The notes below the pieces were generated by a model. That model was not told the DNA's origin, searched no databases, and saw only the letters and a program-made list of their open reading frames with translations. This document shows positions 5,381 through 6,884 of a stretch of 6,884 bases of DNA, one piece after another. This stretch comes from Syntrophaceae bacterium UBA1411 (GTDB lineage: Bacteria > Desulfobacterota > Syntrophia > Syntrophales > Smithellaceae), in NCBI GenBank assembly GCA_002304995.1, contig DBPV01000136.1:1110-7993 (forward strand). Reading direction: 5' to 3'. The first letter of the stretch is position 1; every line of letters starts with the position of its first letter. The position numbers and the translations under genes are program-made.

Positions 5381-6150
5381 GTCAAACCCTCCTCTTTGCC
5401 CCAGTACACTTCGCGCACCAGGGAGTTGCACAGCACTTCGTTGGGCGGTCCTTCGGCAATCAGCTTGCCCTCGTGCATGACGCACAGGCGGCCGACCAGA
5501 TCGAGAATGTGGGAAATCTTGTGTTCGATGATCACGAACGAAAATTTCTTTTTCACCTCGGCGAGAATGCCGGATACCTCGCAGATTTCCATGTCGCTCA
5601 GTCCCGCGAACGGTTCGTCGAGCAGCAGGATTTTCGGCTCCAGGGAAAGCGCCACCGCCAGTTCCAGTTTGCGCTTTTCTCCGTAGGACAGTTCGGAGGT
5701 CATGACGTCCGCCTTGCTTTCGATGCCCATCAGTTTCAGAGCGTCCAGGCAGCGTTCCTCCATCTCCCGGTGGTGCGCGTCATTGAAGAAAAACTTTCTT
5801 TTGGACTCCTGATGGCCGCTGATGCGGTGTGTCGATAAGATCAGATTGTCCACCACCGGCAGGGAATCGAACACGGAAACGAGTTGGAAGGTGCGGATGA
5901 TTCCCATAAGCACCCGCTTGTGCGGCGGCACCCGGGTGATATCCGTCCCGGAGAAAAAAATGGTTCCGCCGGTCGGGAAAAAAAGTCCGGTCAGCAGATT
6001 GAAGAAGGTCGTTTTACCGGCGCCGTTGGGGCCGATCACCCCGACCGCCTCGCCTTGCTTCATGCTGAAGTCCACGGAATCGACGGCGACAAGACCGTTA
6101 AAGTTGATCGTGGCGCCCCTGGTTTCGATGATCGGTTGTTCATTCGTCAT
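5368..6150 (-). CDS. livG: LivG-type ABC transporter ATP-binding protein
   Basis: This is the second cytoplasmic ATPase of the importer, predicted to pair with LivF. It has 260 residues, normal for LivG. Visible motifs are Walker A GPNGAGKT at 40-47, RTFQ (Q-loop) at 86-89, a LivG-typical insertion at about 105-135 with a basic/aromatic FFFNDAHHREMEER stretch, signature LSYGEKRKLE at 154-163, Walker B ILLLDEP at 174-180, FAGLSDME at 181-188, and the H-loop histidine H210 in IIEH. The C-terminus carries the family-like AEGPPNEVL and VREVYWG. The ATG at 6150 is chosen because it opens directly into the conserved N-terminal strand. Its ribosome-binding site (GGTGGAAG) is only moderate, and a GTG three codons upstream (6159) is a weaker alternative. 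The open frame continues to 6360, but that extension lies inside the binding-protein gene in another frame. It overlaps livF by 13 bp. Confidence 0.95.
   Translation of the reverse strand: MTNEQPIIETRGATINFNGLVAVDSVDFSMKQGEAVGVIGPNGAGKTTFFNLLTGLFFPTGGTIFFSGTDITRVPPHKRVLMGIIRTFQLVSVFDSLPVVDNLILSTHRISGHQESKRKFFFNDAHHREMEERCLDALKLMGIESKADVMTSELSYGEKRKLELAVALSLEPKILLLDEPFAGLSDMEICEVSGILAEVKKKFSFVIIEHKISHILDLVGRLCVMHEGKLIAEGPPNEVLCNSLVREVYWGKEEGLTCSV
5388..5393 (-). promoter_or_regulatory. Shine-Dalgarno site of livF inside the livG 3' end
   Basis: AGGAGG on the - strand lies 7 nt before the ATG at 5380, within the last codons of livG. It decides the livF start and supports coupling of the two overlapping genes. 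Confidence 0.75.
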
Positions 6151-6167
6151 AACTTCCACCCGAGTGA

Positions 6168-6185
6168 GGGGCGGATGCCCGCCCC
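6168..6185 (-). repeat. GC-rich hairpin between the binding-protein gene and livG
   Basis: A perfect 7-bp stem (GGGGCGG at 6168-6174 with CCGCCCC at 6179-6185 on the + strand) closes a 4-nt loop that reads GCAT on the - strand. It lies in the 50-bp gap after the binding-protein stop codon. There is no U-run, so complete termination is not expected. In other ABC importer operons a stem-loop at this position protects the abundant binding-protein message from 3' decay or lowers read-through into the membrane-component genes; the same role is inferred here. Confidence 0.55.
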
Positions 6186-6200
6186 CCGTTGAATTGTTTC

Positions 6201-6884
6201 CTAGTAGCCCAGAGCGGACAGGGGAGGCAGATAATCTTCGCCTGTGTAAGCGCCGATGATTTTCACCAAATCCCACTTTTTGTCCTTGCGTTCCTTCTCG
6301 CCCTTGCCGATCACGACATAGGCGCCGTACTTGAAGAGAGGCTGGTGATCCGCTCTCCACATCCCGGGCCCCTTCATGGAATTGAACTTCGGATTGGCCA
6401 TCAATGCCTTGGCCATCGCCTTTCCGTCCAGCGACTGAGCGAGTTCCATCGCCCGGACCGCTTCCATGACGCCCTCGTAAGCCATCGCGGAATAGGGATC
6501 GGGCGGATATTTGTATTCCTGCTGAAATTTCTTGGCGAACGCGTCGGACGCCTGGACAATGGCCTTATCCGAGAAGCCTTTCATATCGTAGTACCAGGAC
6601 ATGAGCGAATAAACGCCTTCCAGCGCTTCCGGCGGAACGCCGCTGCCGAAGGAGTTGGTCATCCAGTCGAACCAGATTTTGGAGGTCTTTTTCAATCCGA
6701 TTTCGTAGGACTGTTTAAGCACGTTGATGGCGTCGACGCCCCAGTGGGCCAGCATGACGATCTGCGGTTTCTTTTCCTTGATCTTGGTCAGGTAGGAGGT
6801 GTAGTCGCTGGTGCCGACCGGCGATTCGACGTATTCAACTTTAATGCCCCGCTTCTCGAAGGCCGCCTTGGCGCCCGCCCACTG
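6201..6884 (-). CDS. HAAT-type ABC transporter substrate-binding protein (partial, C-terminal part)
   Basis: The C-terminal 227 residues of a periplasmic solute-binding protein of the LivJ/Peripla_BP_6 type are visible; the start and signal peptide lie beyond the right edge. The frame is open from base 6884 and begins QWAGAKAAFEKRGIKVEYVE, continuing with VGTSDYTSYLTKIKEKKPQIV, a classic helix-strand of this family. Later landmarks are DPYSAMAYEGVMEAVRAMELAQSL, GPGMWRADHQPLFKYGAYVV (the late aromatic/basic region common in Liv-type binders) and the ending LPPLSALGY. The solute binds between two lobes, but the ligand-contacting N-terminal residues are mostly outside the window, so the substrate cannot be named. 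It is the most upstream gene visible in the operon and its stop is 50 bp before livG. The promoter for the whole unit is probably to the right of the window. Confidence 0.93.
   Translation of the reverse strand, partial: QWAGAKAAFEKRGIKVEYVESPVGTSDYTSYLTKIKEKKPQIVMLAHWGVDAINVLKQSYEIGLKKTSKIWFDWMTNSFGSGVPPEALEGVYSLMSWYYDMKGFSDKAIVQASDAFAKKFQQEYKYPPDPYSAMAYEGVMEAVRAMELAQSLDGKAMAKALMANPKFNSMKGPGMWRADHQPLFKYGAYVVIGKGEKERKDKKWDLVKIIGAYTGEDYLPPLSALGY

Noticed and set aside
6151..6360. Longer N-terminus for livG
   Set aside because: The extra 70 codons lie in the binding-protein gene in another frame and do not resemble an ATPase N-terminus.

Overview
This window reads as chromosomal DNA from a Gram-negative bacterium of moderately high GC. 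The family set is a high-affinity amino-acid/amide uptake (HAAT, Liv-type) ABC transporter, a MOFRL-type glycerate 2-kinase, a cysteine hydrolase and an AhpD-like protein. It is compatible with an anaerobic deltaproteobacterium (Desulfobacterota/Syntrophaceae-like). That placement is inference from gene content and protein style, not from a marker gene.

Layout. One gene lies on the + strand at the left edge (83-649): a small AhpD/carboxymuconolactone-decarboxylase-like protein with a CxxC motif. Everything else is on the - strand and reads right to left as one probable operon. The order is the C-terminal part of a periplasmic substrate-binding protein (running off the right edge), LivG-type ATPase, LivF-type ATPase, an isochorismatase-superfamily cysteine hydrolase, LivM-type permease, LivH-type permease, and glycerate 2-kinase. 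The + gene and the operon converge with 25 bp between stop codons. There is no gene-free stretch longer than 300 bases.

How the genes fit together. The binding protein would capture a small solute in the periplasm. LivH and LivM would form the membrane channel, and LivG and LivF would power it. The hydrolase sits between the ATPases and the permeases, and glycerate kinase follows the last permease. This suggests that the solute, possibly an amide- or ureide-like molecule rather than simply leucine, is processed in the cytoplasm and that part of its carbon may leave as phosphoglycerate. This is a hypothesis from gene order only.

Small-scale structure. The gaps on either side of the hydrolase (71 and 106 bp) are wide compared with the rest of the operon (13-bp overlap, 12 bp, 35 bp or less, 50 bp). 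Both carry inverted repeats, including a perfect 28-bp palindrome before livM. A GC-rich hairpin also lies between the binding-protein gene and livG. Two of the hairpins share a GCAU loop on the transcribed strand. I see no intrinsic terminator, tRNA, rRNA, CRISPR array, insertion sequence or riboswitch. No exotic or clearly new system is evident; the hydrolase/kinase association and the intercistronic hairpins are the parts worth a second look.
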